The notes beneath the pieces were generated by a model. That model did not search any database and was not told the DNA's origin. It saw only the letters and a program-made list of their open reading frames with translations. A stretch of 64,000 bases of DNA from Oscheius onirici (Eukaryota > Nematoda > Chromadorea > Rhabditida > Rhabditidae), in the NCBI GenBank assembly GCA_932521025.1, contig OW051471.1, positions 2,852,001 to 2,916,000 of the forward strand. The letters are read 5' to 3'. The translations under genes were made by a program, and so were the position numbers. Positions 43,775 to 55,796 of the stretch are shown in pieces. Within the stretch, counting starts at the first letter, position 1; each line of letters begins with the position of its first letter.

Positions 43775-46700
43775 ATGTCTTCTCAGCGACCTCCTCCTAC
43801 GTCTAAACTGACCAGTAGTCCAGTCTCTCGTGGTAGCCGAGAGAAAGAGAACGATTCCTTCTGTAAGTTCTAACAATTTTTTCTAGTTTTCTCTTTTCAG
43901 CCAGTTACATCTCAACTTCCCCCAAACTAACTCCACAAAATGCTCAGAAACAAGCGGCCAGTGAGGCTAGAGCCAAGGTTTTGAAGGAACGAGCACAAGA
44001 AGCTGAACTGGCTTATGAGGCCGAGAATGAGAGGAGACGGTCCATGGGATTCATTTCAGACGAACAGATAAGTAAGTCGGTCGAAAGAGACATCAGAGAG
44101 TCCAGAAGGGTTCAGTGGACTCCGGAGAAGGTAGGAGAAGGTCTTTTTTGGGTCGAAGATATTTTTTTAGAGAGTAACCAACTCTCCAAAGAGACCAGTA
44201 GACACGACTAGTGAGACTTCCTGGTCACAGTTTGTCAAGTGGGTTCCATGGAATCCGGTGAGTTCTAACTTGCTTTACAAAATATAACCTATTCTCCAGC
44301 CCAGCAGTACCGTTCTGGACAAAGATGGCTACGCTGTTCCCACCACAGGGATCTCCCGACCCAACGAAGATCAAATGAGAACACCTGATCGAATGAAGAG
44401 TCCAGACTACGACATGTTCTTCACACCCGCTGCCAGAATCAGCGACAGGTTTTCCGTCACTGCCAGGTACTTTTTGGTTTTCTTTTGATTAAAAAACTAG
44501 TTCAGGAAGACAGCAACACCGGATAGAGTCGTTCTGAAGAGTCTGGAAGAGGATTTCCAGAAGAAGTTGTCTCTGGAGGCGACCAAAGTCGGTCTAGTGG
44601 CCCGAAAAACTATCGAGGGACTGGCGGAAATGGGGAGAATGTAAACTTTTCCTTCCTTTTCTAACTGTAAATTTTCGATTTCAGGAAGGAGGAGAATGTC
44701 GAGAAGAGCTGGAAGTCGCCGACCAAGAAGGTCCTGACGACCATTCCAGCCTTTTCTGGGATCAGACAGTCACATCCGATCACCAGAGATCACCGTATGT
44801 TTTCCTTCTTTTTTTTCTTTGGAATATTGCTAAGCGACCTGTCCTCTACCTTGCGGTAGGATGTAAACGGTAGAAAGAACAGCTTTGGTCTAGAAATCTC
44901 CTCTGTTATTCACTCCATTTCCAGTAGAACCACGAAGCTCTCTTCCCGGAACGGTTGGCTTCAAATCCGACGACGAAGAGACTCTGGACGGTGTATCTCC
45001 CCTAAACTCTGAGGTATGTTCAGCCCCAAAGTCGAGGCAAATATAATCTTCAGGCCCAAGACATTCCCAGAGCCACAGTTCCCAAGAAAACAACCGTCCC
45101 AGCTTCTCCCTTACCTAAAATCCTCGGGGCCCAGCTTCGAGCTGAAATCAACTATGTGGAGACGAGTACAAGACTCTCTGAGCGCCTGGATGAGGCACAG
45201 GATCTGGTCAATCGGGTAAGAACACAGTTCTTTGAGAAAATTGCATAAATTGCAGTCAAAAGTGGCAGAAAATGAAGCCAATCTCTCGACAATGCTTAAC
45301 AACATTGAGCTCTTTGACCACAGTCTTCCCCACTTCAATCTGACTCCAAAGAGACGTTATCAGTAATTTTCTTTCCTTGATCATTGTTAGTTTATCCTTT
45401 AGGAAAGTAGAAGTATCCGAGAGTCCCAAAACTTCATCTGGTAGCAAAATCGGCACGCCTAAAAGTACCAGAAAGATCGATGGAAACGATCGACAGGCCG
45501 CTTACACGGCTTTCTGCAAAGTGTTGGCTGAATGTCAGGAGACGACGAGGAGATTTGTTAGTCAGCAGAAAAAGGTAAATCTATCTCAGGACCTATATAT
45601 CTGTACCGAGTGCACCTTTGAGACTTCTATACAGCTCATTTCGCCGGAAACATTCTTTTTCAGATCCACGGGATCGTAAAGGACTCCGCTTCTTCTGATT
45701 ACTCATACGAAGATGTCGTCGAAAGCTACCTTATTGAACTTCGTCTCGAGCTTCTATCCAAGAAGAATGAGGCCAAGGAAAAGCTGAACAGTGTTCTGAT
45801 GGACGACATAGATTTCGTAGCCTGGACAAAGGAGCAGAGAAGACAACTGGACAACAGGATCAAGTTCTTCTCTCTCATCTTCTTGGATCTGGGAAAATTC
45901 ATTCTCAAGTACAACGTTCCAGCACCGTAAGGGTTTTTTGTTACAAAAAACGTGTCGGGTTTCTCATATAGTGAAAAGAAAAATGGTGGAGAGGAACCCG
46001 CGACGTTCGAACCCCAAGCAAAAAAACTGTAACTGAGCCAAGTGAGCGAAGTTTACTCACCTATTCCCAGTCATACACGAGCCTTATGTAAAAGGTCATA
46101 TTTCAGAGCCACTCCAGCTCCCCAGAAAACTGAGAAGAAGCAGGACAAAGCGCCTCAATGGAAAGTTTCTCTCAAGTTTGATCAGCCTTCAAAGACTGCT
46201 ACTTCTTTGGAAACACCGATCGTCTCTTCCGTGGCTTCCGAAGCTTCGGAACAGTCTCTAATACCCTTTGAGAAAAAGGCAGAGTACAGACAGTTTGAAG
46301 AGGAGAAGGATATCTGGGAAGAGAGTCTAAAGGAACCAGCTACTCCTTCTCCTCTGGACGAGGCTTTTGTTGGACAGGATACTCCAAAGACTTCGGATGA
46401 AACGAGACACTCTCTTATGGGACAGGAATGTCTAAAAGTCATTGGTTAGTTCAAATTCACTACAGTAGGACATTGAATTTTAGAGAGAGACATCTGGGAC
46501 GAGAGTCTGAAGGAGCCTTCTTCTGTCGGACTGAACCAAGCACAGTTTAATCTGTCTGGTAGAGAGCTTTGGGATGAGAAGGAATCAGTCGACCATGGTT
46601 TTGAGCAAAACCAATCGAATGAACAATCATTAGTTGCCACTGAGAGACCAGAAGAGTCAGTTGAGAGAGACGTCTGGGACGAGAGTCTAAAAGAACCGGC

Positions 46701-49700
46701 TACTCCTTCTCTACTGGATGAGGCTTCTATTGGTCATGAGACACCAAAAGTGTCTGGTTAGCCTCAGTTTCTCTTACAGTAACCCTCTGAATTTCAGAGA
46801 GGGACATCTGGGACGAGAGTCTGAAGGAGCCTTCTTCAGTGGGACTGAATCAGTTCAATCCGACTGGTCAAACTGAATCTGCCGGTTCAATCAGTGAGTT
46901 TTTCGAGGAAGAGATCATCCACGAGGAATCGCCCCTGTCTGATGTCTTCTCCAGTCCTCTTTCCAGTCAGAGGGAACAAGGTACTCTTTTTCTTCAGACT
47001 GTACCGTGTTCAGAAAAAGTCGAGGTTGCCGAAGAAGCAGAAGAAACCACCCCTCTGGTCACTCCCAGAGACCCTGAAACGCTTCTGTCTAGTTTTGACA
47101 GGGCCTGGGAAGAGGAGGAGCAACTGGAAACGGTCGAAGGTACGGACTTTTTAACCAGCAAAAGAATAAACTCTCAGAACCACTTTTCCCCAAACCCCCG
47201 ACCCCTAAAACACCCAAGACTCCAAAAGAGAGTCTGGAACAAGAAGTCCAACCACCTACTCCCAAAGCATCGAGTTCTTTTGACCTTCTCTTCTCTCCCA
47301 GGACGCCATCATCTGTTCCCGCCCTGGATCTGTCTCTTCTCCATTCGAGGTAAGTCAAATTCCAGAAATATGACTATGTCTGTTCCAGTGGTCGGCCCAG
47401 CATTGAAGTCGATAGTTCTCTTCTGAAAGACGAGGGCCTGGACGATTTTCTAAACAGATCCGGGAGGAAAGATGTACCGAGATACCAGCTCAATGCCTCT
47501 CTTCTAAACGATACTTCAATGGCGGAGGAACAGCAAAAGAGTCCAGCTAAGGCCTCTCCCAAGAAGGAGTGAGTTGTCTAAATCCTCGATGATCGGCTTT
47601 TATGATGATGATAATTTTTGTCTCATAGCGCAGTGGTGGAAAACCAAAGGAGTCGTGTTCAATTACCGAGTGTTTCAAAGGTTTTCGTTTTTAAGCTGGG
47701 AACAGATTTTGATGGCCATACTTTTTCTCGTGATTTTGAACAGGAGTATAAGTTTTCACGAATACAGAGTCCCCTACCTTTACCCGGTCTAGTTTTGTCT
47801 GGTTACAGTAATATGTTCTCCTCAACAAGTCGGTTACTGTAGCTTGTCAGACTGGTATATTGAATGAGATACTGTAAAGTTTATCATAAAAATGAATACC
47901 TAGTCTCTCTGAATGTTTGAGCAGCTTCAAGTACTTTCAGGTTCGTGAACGAGCCCTTCCCCAAGTCTCCCATTTCTCCCAGACAGAGAGCCGTCTCTCC
48001 GATAGCCACAGAAACCTTCAAGGATCGTCCTCAATTTGATCTCAACCTGACCGAAGAGGAGCTACTAGACGATGTTAGAAAGCCGGTATGGAAGAAAAAT
48101 GGGTTCTATTCCGGAACAGCGGTCCTTTGAAGAAACTCAAACACGAAACAGCTGTCCTAAAAAAGTTCAAGCAAAGACGGCGAATTCAAGCCTTTTCTGT
48201 TTTTTAAACCATTTGTTCAATATTATGTAGAACCTTTTTAAAGCAACAAAATTCAAAACGAACATCGTAATCGTGTTCAGCAGCCTCCGATACCCTAGAA
48301 ACTAAAAAACAAAAAAACTTTATTGTCGACGGGGATCGAACCAACAGCCCCCTGGTGACGTTTGATTGCTAGACAAAAGTGCTAACCACTCGGCCATAGG
48401 GACCTCAGTCACGCACGTATAGTGTCGTCACGCTTGGTTTATGACATACCGGGAAAAATCCTAAGTTTCAACTTTTTTTTTAAGTTCCACCTTTTGAAGT
48501 ATCGAAAACTTCGACCTTGGCCGCTGAGGTTAGGGAAATTTTGAAAACAAGGTTTGCAACGCTCTTTCAGTGCTAAAGTTACCTTCTATCCCCTTTTTTC
48601 CTTGGCCTGAACCACTAGAAAAACTGTTTCTGTATGGGAACTGCCGAATACAAAAAGCAAAGTCACACGTTTGTCTTCCAATAGTGACTTGTCTAAACTT
48701 GTTACATTAACTCCTTTCCCCTTAATTGTGCGCACAAATCCCTCTGTTCTGATTGCCAGAGCTTCCGACAGACACACACACAGAGACGCTAGAGCATTTT
48801 TAAGTGGTTATATTCCTTTGAGGAGAGTTACACGATATGTTTCTAGTCTATTTGTAACTTTTTCGGATCTCTTTTGTCCCTTCAAAGGATTGTTGTGCCG
48901 TAATAGAGCCAAAAAATGAGCAGAAGTTTTTTTTAGGACTCTGTGCTTGACTTTACCATCTCCAAGGCAGTAACGGAATACCAGAAGAATTTCGAGTCTG
49001 AGGAGAGCAAATGGGACGAGTTTTCAACCAATGGACTCAGGATGGAGATGGTTGAGGCAGCTATCGAAATCGTCTGGAAGATTAGGGAACAGATGAATCG
49101 GATTCCGCTCGAGAAACAGTCCAATTGGGAAGACTTCATTCAGAAGTATGAAGCGGAGAAGAAATTTGATCAGGAGGAGAGACAGGCCATGTACAATTCC
49201 GAATGGTGAGGGCAGTACTGTAGTTTTTGAAAATCTGTTGTTTAGGCTGGGAGTTCTGGGAGATGTCTTTGAGATCGCTGGAGACATCTTTCCGATGGAA
49301 CACAAGCCAGATTACGTAAGTTCCCATTCTTCAAAAATCCTAAGTTTCTTGGCTCCAAAATCATTCAGTTCGTTCTTTGCAAATAAGAGGTCTCTCAGAT
49401 GCTCCGGACCAGGCTTTCACGTCTCACCCTATCACACAATCTTTTGCGTAGCGTGCAAATCTATTTTGATACCGATAGCTAATTGTCGGTGTAGTCAATA
49501 ACAGCCTACTGGTTATCTTTGTGACTTATTTGATGGAAGACTGATGGAAAGGTCACTTACTCAAACGTGTCAGGATTGATCCGACAATGACTGAGACGGG
49601 GAAATTTCCCACGGTTGAAGAAAGTCACAAACACAAGCAGAGTAATTCCTGACTCTTTTCTCGATTCTGCAGTCACCTGTCACCCCATAAAACAATTTTT

Positions 49701-50398
49701 TGCAAAGTAAGCACTCTGTTTTGACTCCGATAGTAAGGTGGTCAAGATCCGGTCAGAACACAAACACCTTGTTTGAAAAAGGTTTCTCAATGTGAAATGG
49801 AAATGGACAAGCTTGTACTCTCTGGTACAAGTACCCGTAGATACTGTTCGTATCCTAGTGTTGACTGTCATTGACCGTCTTGTATTCAATGCTAGCTCAG
49901 TATTTGCTTCTTTCTGAACAGTTTTGGCTATAAAATAGTGCCTGAATCTGGAGAATCATCTGAGACTACAAGATACTGTCAACTATCCAATCCACCATTT
50001 TTCAGCGCTCCCTCTACTACCCTCTCTGTTCCTCCAAAATCACCAAGGAAAAGTTCAACGACATCTGTCGTCAGCACCTCGTGGACAAGAAGAAGTCAAC
50101 CTTTGTCGAGACCATGAGCCGTGACTACAACTGGGATATCGATCCGGCTCGTCGGAATGCCCACGAGATGGTCATGGACGTTCATCACGTCTATCTGGTA
50201 CCATTTACCCTTTTTTTTTGAAGAACCGTCTTCCAGAAAAAGGATCTCTTCTCGGCGAGAGAACGATTCGTGAATAGGGAGAGCTGGGAAGCCTCGGAAG
50301 CACTACTAAACCAAAATGTGGCAGAGATTTTGGACGGAGCTAGAAAGTCTCTTGGTAGAGAGTCTTTGACTACTCAAAACATCAATGTCGATCTGTAA
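43775..50398 (+). CDS. Large acidic repeat-containing protein, unrecognised
   Basis: About 20 short plus-strand exons. The ATG lies 8 bp after a TTTTATTCCAG acceptor, a likely trans-splice site. The N-terminal part is Ser/Pro-rich, then has a charged helix (LKERAQEAELAYEAENERRR) and helical stretches such as QLRAEINYVETSTRLSERLDE. The centre carries two pairs of alternating repeats: DIWEESLKEPATPSPLDEA, DIWDESLKEPSSVGLNQ, DVWDESLKEPATPSLLDEA, DIWDESLKEPSSVGLNQ (46.3-46.85 kb). The C terminus (48936-50398) is a folded helical domain (AAIEIVWKIREQMNRIP, GVLGDVFEIAGDIFP, MSRDYNWDIDPARRNAHEM). It ends NINVDL with AATAAA about 15 bp downstream. Composition suggests a cytoskeletal or centrosomal scaffold, but no family is recognised. 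Exon borders were checked only in parts. Confidence 0.7.
45955..46060 (-). repeat. Possible tRNA-like fragment in an intron
   Basis: GAACCCGCGACGTTCGAACC, then GTAACTGAGCCAAGTGAGCG, resembles the B-box and A-box order of the minus-strand arms elsewhere in the window. It is strongly diverged. Confidence 0.35.
48250..48412 (-). repeat. tRNA-like fold-back family, single arm
   Basis: In an intron of the large acidic protein gene: the outer word ATCGTAATCGTGTTCAGC, then GGGGATCGAACC, GTTTGATTGCTAGAC and GCTAACCACTCGGCCATAGG. This minus-strand arm keeps a clear tRNA-Leu/Ser-like D region. No partner arm is visible. Confidence 0.7.
48545..48795 (+). repeat. Dispersed repeat shared with 27.9-28.4 kb
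   Basis: Starts CAAGGTTTGCAACGCTCTTTC and ends in a CACACA run and CAGAGAC, with intermediate blocks in the same order as at 27935-28365. Intronic here. Confidence 0.5.
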
Positions 50399-51038
50399 AT
50401 GTTGGATCTCCGAATAAAGTTTGCTTCTTCTGTTTTTATTTAGTTTTGAATGTCATGAGAATATCATACTAACCCTTGTCCTCTACTGTCCCATACTCTT
50501 CTTTACTGCCTGCCTCACAATTCCCCCTGTCCCACACTTTGACTGACCATAACCACTTTCCCTGACGGCTCTGTTCCTTCCGTCTCTCACGTATGGTTTC
50601 AACGTCTTTCGTGTATCTACTGTTTCAAACTCTCATAGTGTTGCGGACAAAATCACTACTGTTCCCGCTGTCCTGTTCTCTCCCGATCTGTCTATTATTG
50701 TGTCTATTATCTGTCTATTATCCTACTGTCCCTTTCTGTCCTCGACTGTTCCATGTTCTCCTGCGCTGTCCCGCTATTCTCATGTCCTCCGTCCAATATA
50801 TGTCCATATTCTCATACACTCTTGTACTGTCCCATAATATCCCACACTGTCCCTGCTCCTCCTCCCCCACTTCCCCTATTTTTTCCCCCAGAAATTGCGA
50901 AATTCCCGACTCTGGTTGTGCAAAGACCTCTGACTCACCCTGTTGGTTATAAGCAGGGTGAGACCCTCTCTCTTCCGTTTTCCCCTATCACTCTTCTTCC
51001 AAAAGATCGAATTCCCTTATCAACCAACCTCTGTAAAA
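50399..51038. other. Intergenic, pyrimidine-rich
   Basis: A long C/T-rich stretch with many CTGTCCC and TACTGTCC words. No gene is recognised. It includes the upstream region of the next gene. Confidence 0.45.
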
Positions 51039-54000
51039 ATGTCCATGGACGACGGTTTCCCTGATCAAATCTTCTTCCGTCGTCCTCTTCCCAAAAGACG
51101 CATCTCCAATTTGAAAGCCCGACGCTATAACATCCACTACGGACCGGGACAGAACTTTCACGACAATAGTCTCATCCAGAAGATTTACGAGTTTGACAGT
51201 GGAGAAGATTGTACCGAGGAGGTACGAGAAGAAATGGAGAAGAGACTGAGCCTGCTAAAAGAGACCGAAGGAGACGGACTCTGTCCGAAGTCGGTGTGGT
51301 ATTCAGAGGGCAAGAAGAAGAGATGGGAAGAGGTTGCCGAGTTGAGAAATAAAGTTCCAGAGCCTGAGGTGAGTTGTTTTTGTTTACCCTATTGGGAGAA
51401 AAGTGCGTAGTCCACTACTTTTGCCCGATCTTATCAGGCTTGTTCCGTGGGAGGAGGAAATGCTGACAATGATTCGAGTTGGGTGCTTTACAGTGCTTTT
51501 GTAAAAAACCATAACTATCCGTAAAATACTGTGCTTTCAACTAGTAGTCAAGTGAACAAGGCCTTTTCTTCATTTTCATCCAGTATTATTTGCATACCAT
51601 TGAGCCCTTCACACTGTCAAACTTAGGAGCGATGATCATTTTCAAGCTACTGAGCGAAGTAGCGATCTTTTTGAAAGAGATCACTCTAATTCTTTCCCCT
51701 CTTTCAGTACCCGACCGAGTCCAGTTCCGTCGCCCAGATCGAGACTGGTAACATCCTAATCCGTGGCGAATGTTTAAAACCATCCTTCGAGAAAGTCACA
51801 AGAATCACGACCAGGACAATGGACGGAGAGGAGAAGACCCTCAAGGGAAACATGCACAAAAACATGGTATACCGTAACACTTCTGGGTAAGTCTATGTCT
51901 AGTACCAAAATAGTTTTTTTTTCAAGACTGACAAAACCTCATCTGAAGACGGAATACCACATTTATGACCAGAAGTTGAGTACCAAGCTCAAGAACAGTA
52001 GCCTGTAGGTTGCTTTCTTCTATAGAAACTGTCATTTTGCTTAGGTACCCACCATTCAAGATGTCTTGGGATGATTTCAGTGACATACCAATAGAGGAAC
52101 ATAGACTGAAATTGGACGTACTTCGAGACTTCTGGGGGAACTGGCAGACGGCATACAGAGTCCGCTTTGAAGGAGAGATTGGGCCCAGATGTTACAGTAC
52201 AGATGAGGTAAGTATTTTAAGAGGAAATTCTCTATGCTTCCTAAAGTTCAGACTACTATCAAATAGCCCCAGTAGTCGATACACACTCTCGATAGTGGTG
52301 CATATAATCCTTTTTTATTTTACGTATAAACGACTAGCAGTTCAAGGGTAGAATGTTTTTGATGAGAAAGTCACAATCGGACCAGAACGGAGCGTATCGA
52401 GAGTCATCGAGACTCATTTTCTGTCTGTTATTGTCAGAGTGGGAAGCACTGCATTTCATCTGCCAAGGTTCAAAACGTAAAAAAAAACTCAAAAAGTCTA
52501 CTGAATCGTATGACTCCCCTCATTCTATAAAACCGATCGATCGCAGAATCTTTATCTTCTATCCATACCCGACTCTTCACTTACTCTTTCCCTACCGACT
52601 TGTCTCCTTTGAGCTCTTGGTTTTCCTAGACTCCGCTCCAGGCGTCTCCTTTTCTTCCGGAATAGTCGGGAGTCTTCTCCTCTCCGGAGAGGCAGACGGA
52701 ATCGGTGTGACGGGATGGACATGCTCAGGCTCCTGTTTCGATTGGCGGCGACAGTCAGCCAGCGGACTCGACACCAGGGACTGTTCCCTGTGGCTATTTC
52801 TACCGTTTTGTGGTGTAGCAGGTGGCGGTGGTGTAGAGCTCTTTCCAGCCTATTCTTCCGTCTTTTTCTCCTCCAGTCTCTGCTCCCGCTGGGCACGACT
52901 CGTCCTGTGCCCTCCAGTCGACTGACAGCTCGAAATAGCGACTTCCTTGATGTCCGGAGCAGCTGCTCCTCCTCCAATTGATCTGGCGACTTCTTTGATG
53001 TCCTGTACTTGTCCTCCAGTCGGTTTGGACAGAAAGTAGTAGACTACGAAGAAGACGACGGCCAGCAGGAGGTAGACGAGAACAACCATCTTCTACGGTT
53101 ATCGGTGTCCAAGTGATGTCTAGTTCCGTTGTGAGATTACTTCAAACAGGTTAACGTCCCAAGTTGCACCGACGAGATTGTATAACCAAATATAAAAAGT
53201 TTGGAAAACAATATAATTGCTTGGATTAGAGACAACTTCAAAGAGTGCTCTGTTAGGATGGGAAGAGTTTGTTCTCTTGCTCGGAGAGTTGTAGCAGAAG
53301 GTTAGACGTCAAAACGAGGTCATGTGGTAAACTTTTCTGGCTCTCCTTTTTTGTCTTTACTAACTTGGCTTTGGGTGTGGTGCTTCAGCGGATCTAGGCT
53401 GTACCTTGCTGCGAATTGTTGATCTGGTTCTCGTACTCCCACAGTTAGTCTCCCTGCGGGTTACGGTAGAATACATTAATGTTGTGTGTACTTGTGTTTT
53501 CCCGCCGTTATTTGGGTCCTGTTACGATTTCCCCGTTTGCCCGCCAAATACGGCACCCTTTGAATCTCTTGTGTTGTTACTACAGTGCTCCACATAATTA
53601 TAAACGCACCCAAAAAAAATTGGCAGACGGGTCAAAAAATGGGTTCGTCTTTTACCTCAAAGATGAAAAAGATGTCAAATGTGATTACATATTTGAGCAT
53701 ATGATGCAAATTTGGATAACACGTTTCGAAAAAATTCGGTTTAGAAAGATTGTTCTACATGAATTTTCACAACGTGGGCCGATTCGTTGCAAGCAGATTG
53801 CCAAAACAACGTTTTTCTGGGATGGAAGAAAAATGTCGAATTTTCCGTCAAAAAGTCTAACAATCGTCAAATGGGTGCAAAGTCAGCACCGAATGTCATA
53901 ATCAAACCAGATTTGATGAAAAAGTTGCTAAAAAGGGAGGAGAAGCCTGCCCTAGCAAGTAATGTTCCACATTCGACTAAAAATCGAATGAAAAGTCGTG

Positions 54001-54905
54001 TTAAAGACAGCAAAGGTATTCATAACAAGACCTATGAACCCAACGACCTTGTCTGGCTGCAGAAATCGCACAATCCTCTCAAGTGGATTGCGGCAACGAT
54101 CATAGCCCAGAAAGGCAACGATAAGTACCAAATCAAGACCAAAAAATGGTAAGGTCTATCCGGCAATAGCTCGTCTACTGAAGCGAAGCCGTCGCGCCGA
54201 TGTCCGTCATCATTCCTTCGTTCGTCTCCGATGTTCCTCGTGATTCAGATGTCGTGTCGTCTACCAGAAGATCTTCCGCTCAGGGACCAGCAGCTCCGCT
54301 CAACGTCAGATCTTCAGCTCCAGTTCGTCGACGCTCCTCTTCGTTCCCATAGGCGATTTTCTTTGTTTTCCATCTTCTTTTAACAAGGGGAGGTGTTGTG
54401 TGTACTTGTGGTTTCCCGCCGTTATTTGGGTCCCGTTACGATTTCCCCGTTTGCCCGCCAAATACGGCACCCTTTGAATCTCTTGTGTTGTTACTAGAGA
54501 TAGATTTCGTGTCCCTGCCTCGTGCAGATAATATTGTTTCCTTTTCTCTCCTAAATAAATATCTAGAACTCCAAACGTGTTTTCTCAGATATAAAGTTCC
54601 ACAGATCCACCACAACAACATAACAATTAACATTAGTCTTCAAGCACGAGAGAGGGTTGCCGACGAGAGATATCAATAATGAGTCCGGAAAGATTGACGT
54701 GTGTTTAGTTACATAGAGATGTTGAAAAAGAGTCTATACACTTTATCTATTTCAGCTATACCGTTCTCCCGAACAAGAAGAATCCGAGGACGAAGATGCC
54801 CCAAAACCCCGTGGAATCACCTTGGGTGACTTTATGCCAGTTCAGTTGAATCCACGACGCTTTCGCTCCCTGTCAGAAGGCTGGGATTTTGTACAGGACG
54901 AATAA
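51039..54905 (+). CDS. Conserved-looking protein, unrecognised
   Basis: Five exons are supported: 51039-51368, 51708-51886, about 51927-52004, about 52044-52206 and about 54757-54905, giving about 300 residues. The start is MSMDDGFPDQIFFRRPLPKR. Later segments include NIHYGPGQNFHDNSLIQKIY, ILIRGECLKPSFEKVTR, MSWDDFSDIPIEEHRLKLD and FWGNWQTAYRVRFEGEIG. The acidic tail reads SPEQEESEDEDAPKPRGITL and ends EGWDFVQDE. No signal peptide or membrane segment. I do not recognise the family. The last intron (about 2.55 kb) contains a minus-strand membrane-protein ORF and a retroelement remnant. The TAA stop overlaps AATAAA at 54901-54906. Confidence 0.65.
52592..53089 (-). CDS. Small membrane-anchored protein with an in-frame TAG
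   Basis: ATG at 53087-53089 begins one N-terminal membrane segment (VVLVYLLLAVVFFVVYYFL). Two IKEVA repeats (DIKEVARSIGG, DIKEVAISS) and a charged tail follow, with TAG at 52850-52852 (79 residues). The same frame stays open for a further 86 codons of Ser/Pro/Glu-rich sequence (AGKSSTPPPPATPQNG, SPERRRLPTIPEEKE) up to 52592. So either the gene ends at the TAG, or the TAG is a nonsense change or is read through. It is nested in the last intron of the preceding plus-strand gene. The family is unknown. Confidence 0.45.
53480..54625 (+). mobile_element. Deleted LTR retroelement with 5-bp target duplication
   Basis: The right LTR is 54394-54625 (TGTTGTG...CATAACA), preceded by a purine tract AACAAGGGGAGG. 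The left LTR survives as 53480-53582 and is then interrupted. Flanking direct repeats ATTAA lie at 53475-53479 and 54626-54630. Between the LTRs, 53880-54150 retains the end of an integrase (YEPNDLVWLQKSHNPLKW, then ATIIAQKGNDKYQIKT), which fits a Ty3/gypsy-type pol. Gag, protease and reverse transcriptase are absent, so the copy is dead. Confidence 0.8.
53583..53870 (+). mobile_element. Truncated Tc1-like insertion in the left LTR
   Basis: At the TA at 53581-53582 the LTR sequence breaks off into CAGTGCTCCACATAATTA, then TAAACGCACCC, which has the form of a Tc1-family inverted terminal repeat (TA followed by CAGTG). About 290 bp of unrelated sequence follows before integrase homology resumes. 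No second Tc1-like end was found, so the right side was probably lost by deletion. Confidence 0.6.
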
Positions 54906-54925
54906 ACTTTATTTATTTTGAATTC
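54901..54925. terminator. Shared bidirectional polyadenylation region
   Basis: Only 20 bp separate the stop codons of the convergent genes (plus, TAA at 54903-54905; minus, TGA at 54926-54928). AATAAA on the plus strand is at 54901. On the minus strand AATAAATAAA occupies about 54907-54917. Confidence 0.65.
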
Positions 54926-55179
54926 TCATTCCGACTTCTTTCCTACCAGCTTGCTGATCGCTCGGCACCATGCGACGCCGTCCAGACAGTACGCAATTCC
55001 CTGGTATCCGGCATCGGTGCAGCATGTATTGGCTCCCGGTTTGGCTGCAGCTTCGTCACATTCGACTTTGCAGTGGTCGACAGCCTCGTCGTTTTGACAG
55101 AAAACGGCTAAAATGGGATATTTATAGAAAAGGGAGTCAAGAGACCTCCGATGATGGCGAAGAAGAGAGACAGTTTCAT
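54926..55179 (-). CDS. Small secreted Cys-rich peptide
   Basis: Two exons (55146-55179, 54926-55107) with a 38-nt phase-1 intron encode 71 residues. The signal peptide is MKLSLFFAIIGAVFC. The mature part has seven further Cys in the pattern C-x3-C-x12-CC-x9-C-x6-C (HCKVECDE, NTCCTDAGY, AYCLDG, WCRA), suggesting a small disulfide-stabilised fold. No named family is recognised. The left border of the tandem repeat (55084) falls inside exon 2, so later repeat copies carry only its 5' part. AATAAA overlaps the convergent gene's 3' end. Confidence 0.75.
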
Positions 55180-55199
55180 GGCTTGAAGTATTATAGAAT

Positions 55200-55780
55200 G
55201 AAAGAGAATCAGATGTATGTCTGTTTGTAGAAAGACTGAGAAAATCTTACAGACGCATTTTGGCTGGGAGCTGAGAGTTGTTTTCTGAGCATTGGTACAC
55301 AGATCGGTGTTTATGAGACATTGTACGTTGCCTCATCTGCCACTGTTTTGTTCGACCTGTATCAAAAAGGCTAAGTGAACAACGAAGAATCAGCCATTCA
55401 CACTCGGGTAAAGATTGATTCTGTACTTCTACATAGCTGCTAAAGAGTCTTCCCTGCTTCATGCTACCTGATTATTAGTCAAATCACTGCGGTTTTGTGC
55501 CAGAAGAGAGCCATCCTTTTATCCCAAATGAGAAGCAAGGACAAGTAACTTTACTGCAGCTCTATAAGATTGACGTTAGCTGCAAAATTATCTCTTCTTC
55601 TGTTCCTTACGTCTGTCAGAGCCGAGTTATCAAAACAAGAAGATGAAACCTTGACCAAGAAGTTACACAGTATTCCCTGAATCTCTCGAGGTTCAAATCG
55701 AATCGAACGGAAGACACTCGAAACGAGAAGATGGACAACGAGACCATGAACATGCTGATTGTATGAACCGGCTTTATTTG
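55200..55780. other. Upstream of the Cys-peptide gene, no gene seen
   Basis: No exon was recognised between the Cys-peptide gene start and the 3' end of the C3HC gene. Short open frames on the minus strand have no recognisable content. The same stretch recurs at 59528-60108. Confidence 0.45.
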
Positions 55781-55796
55781 CACATGTCTGTATATT

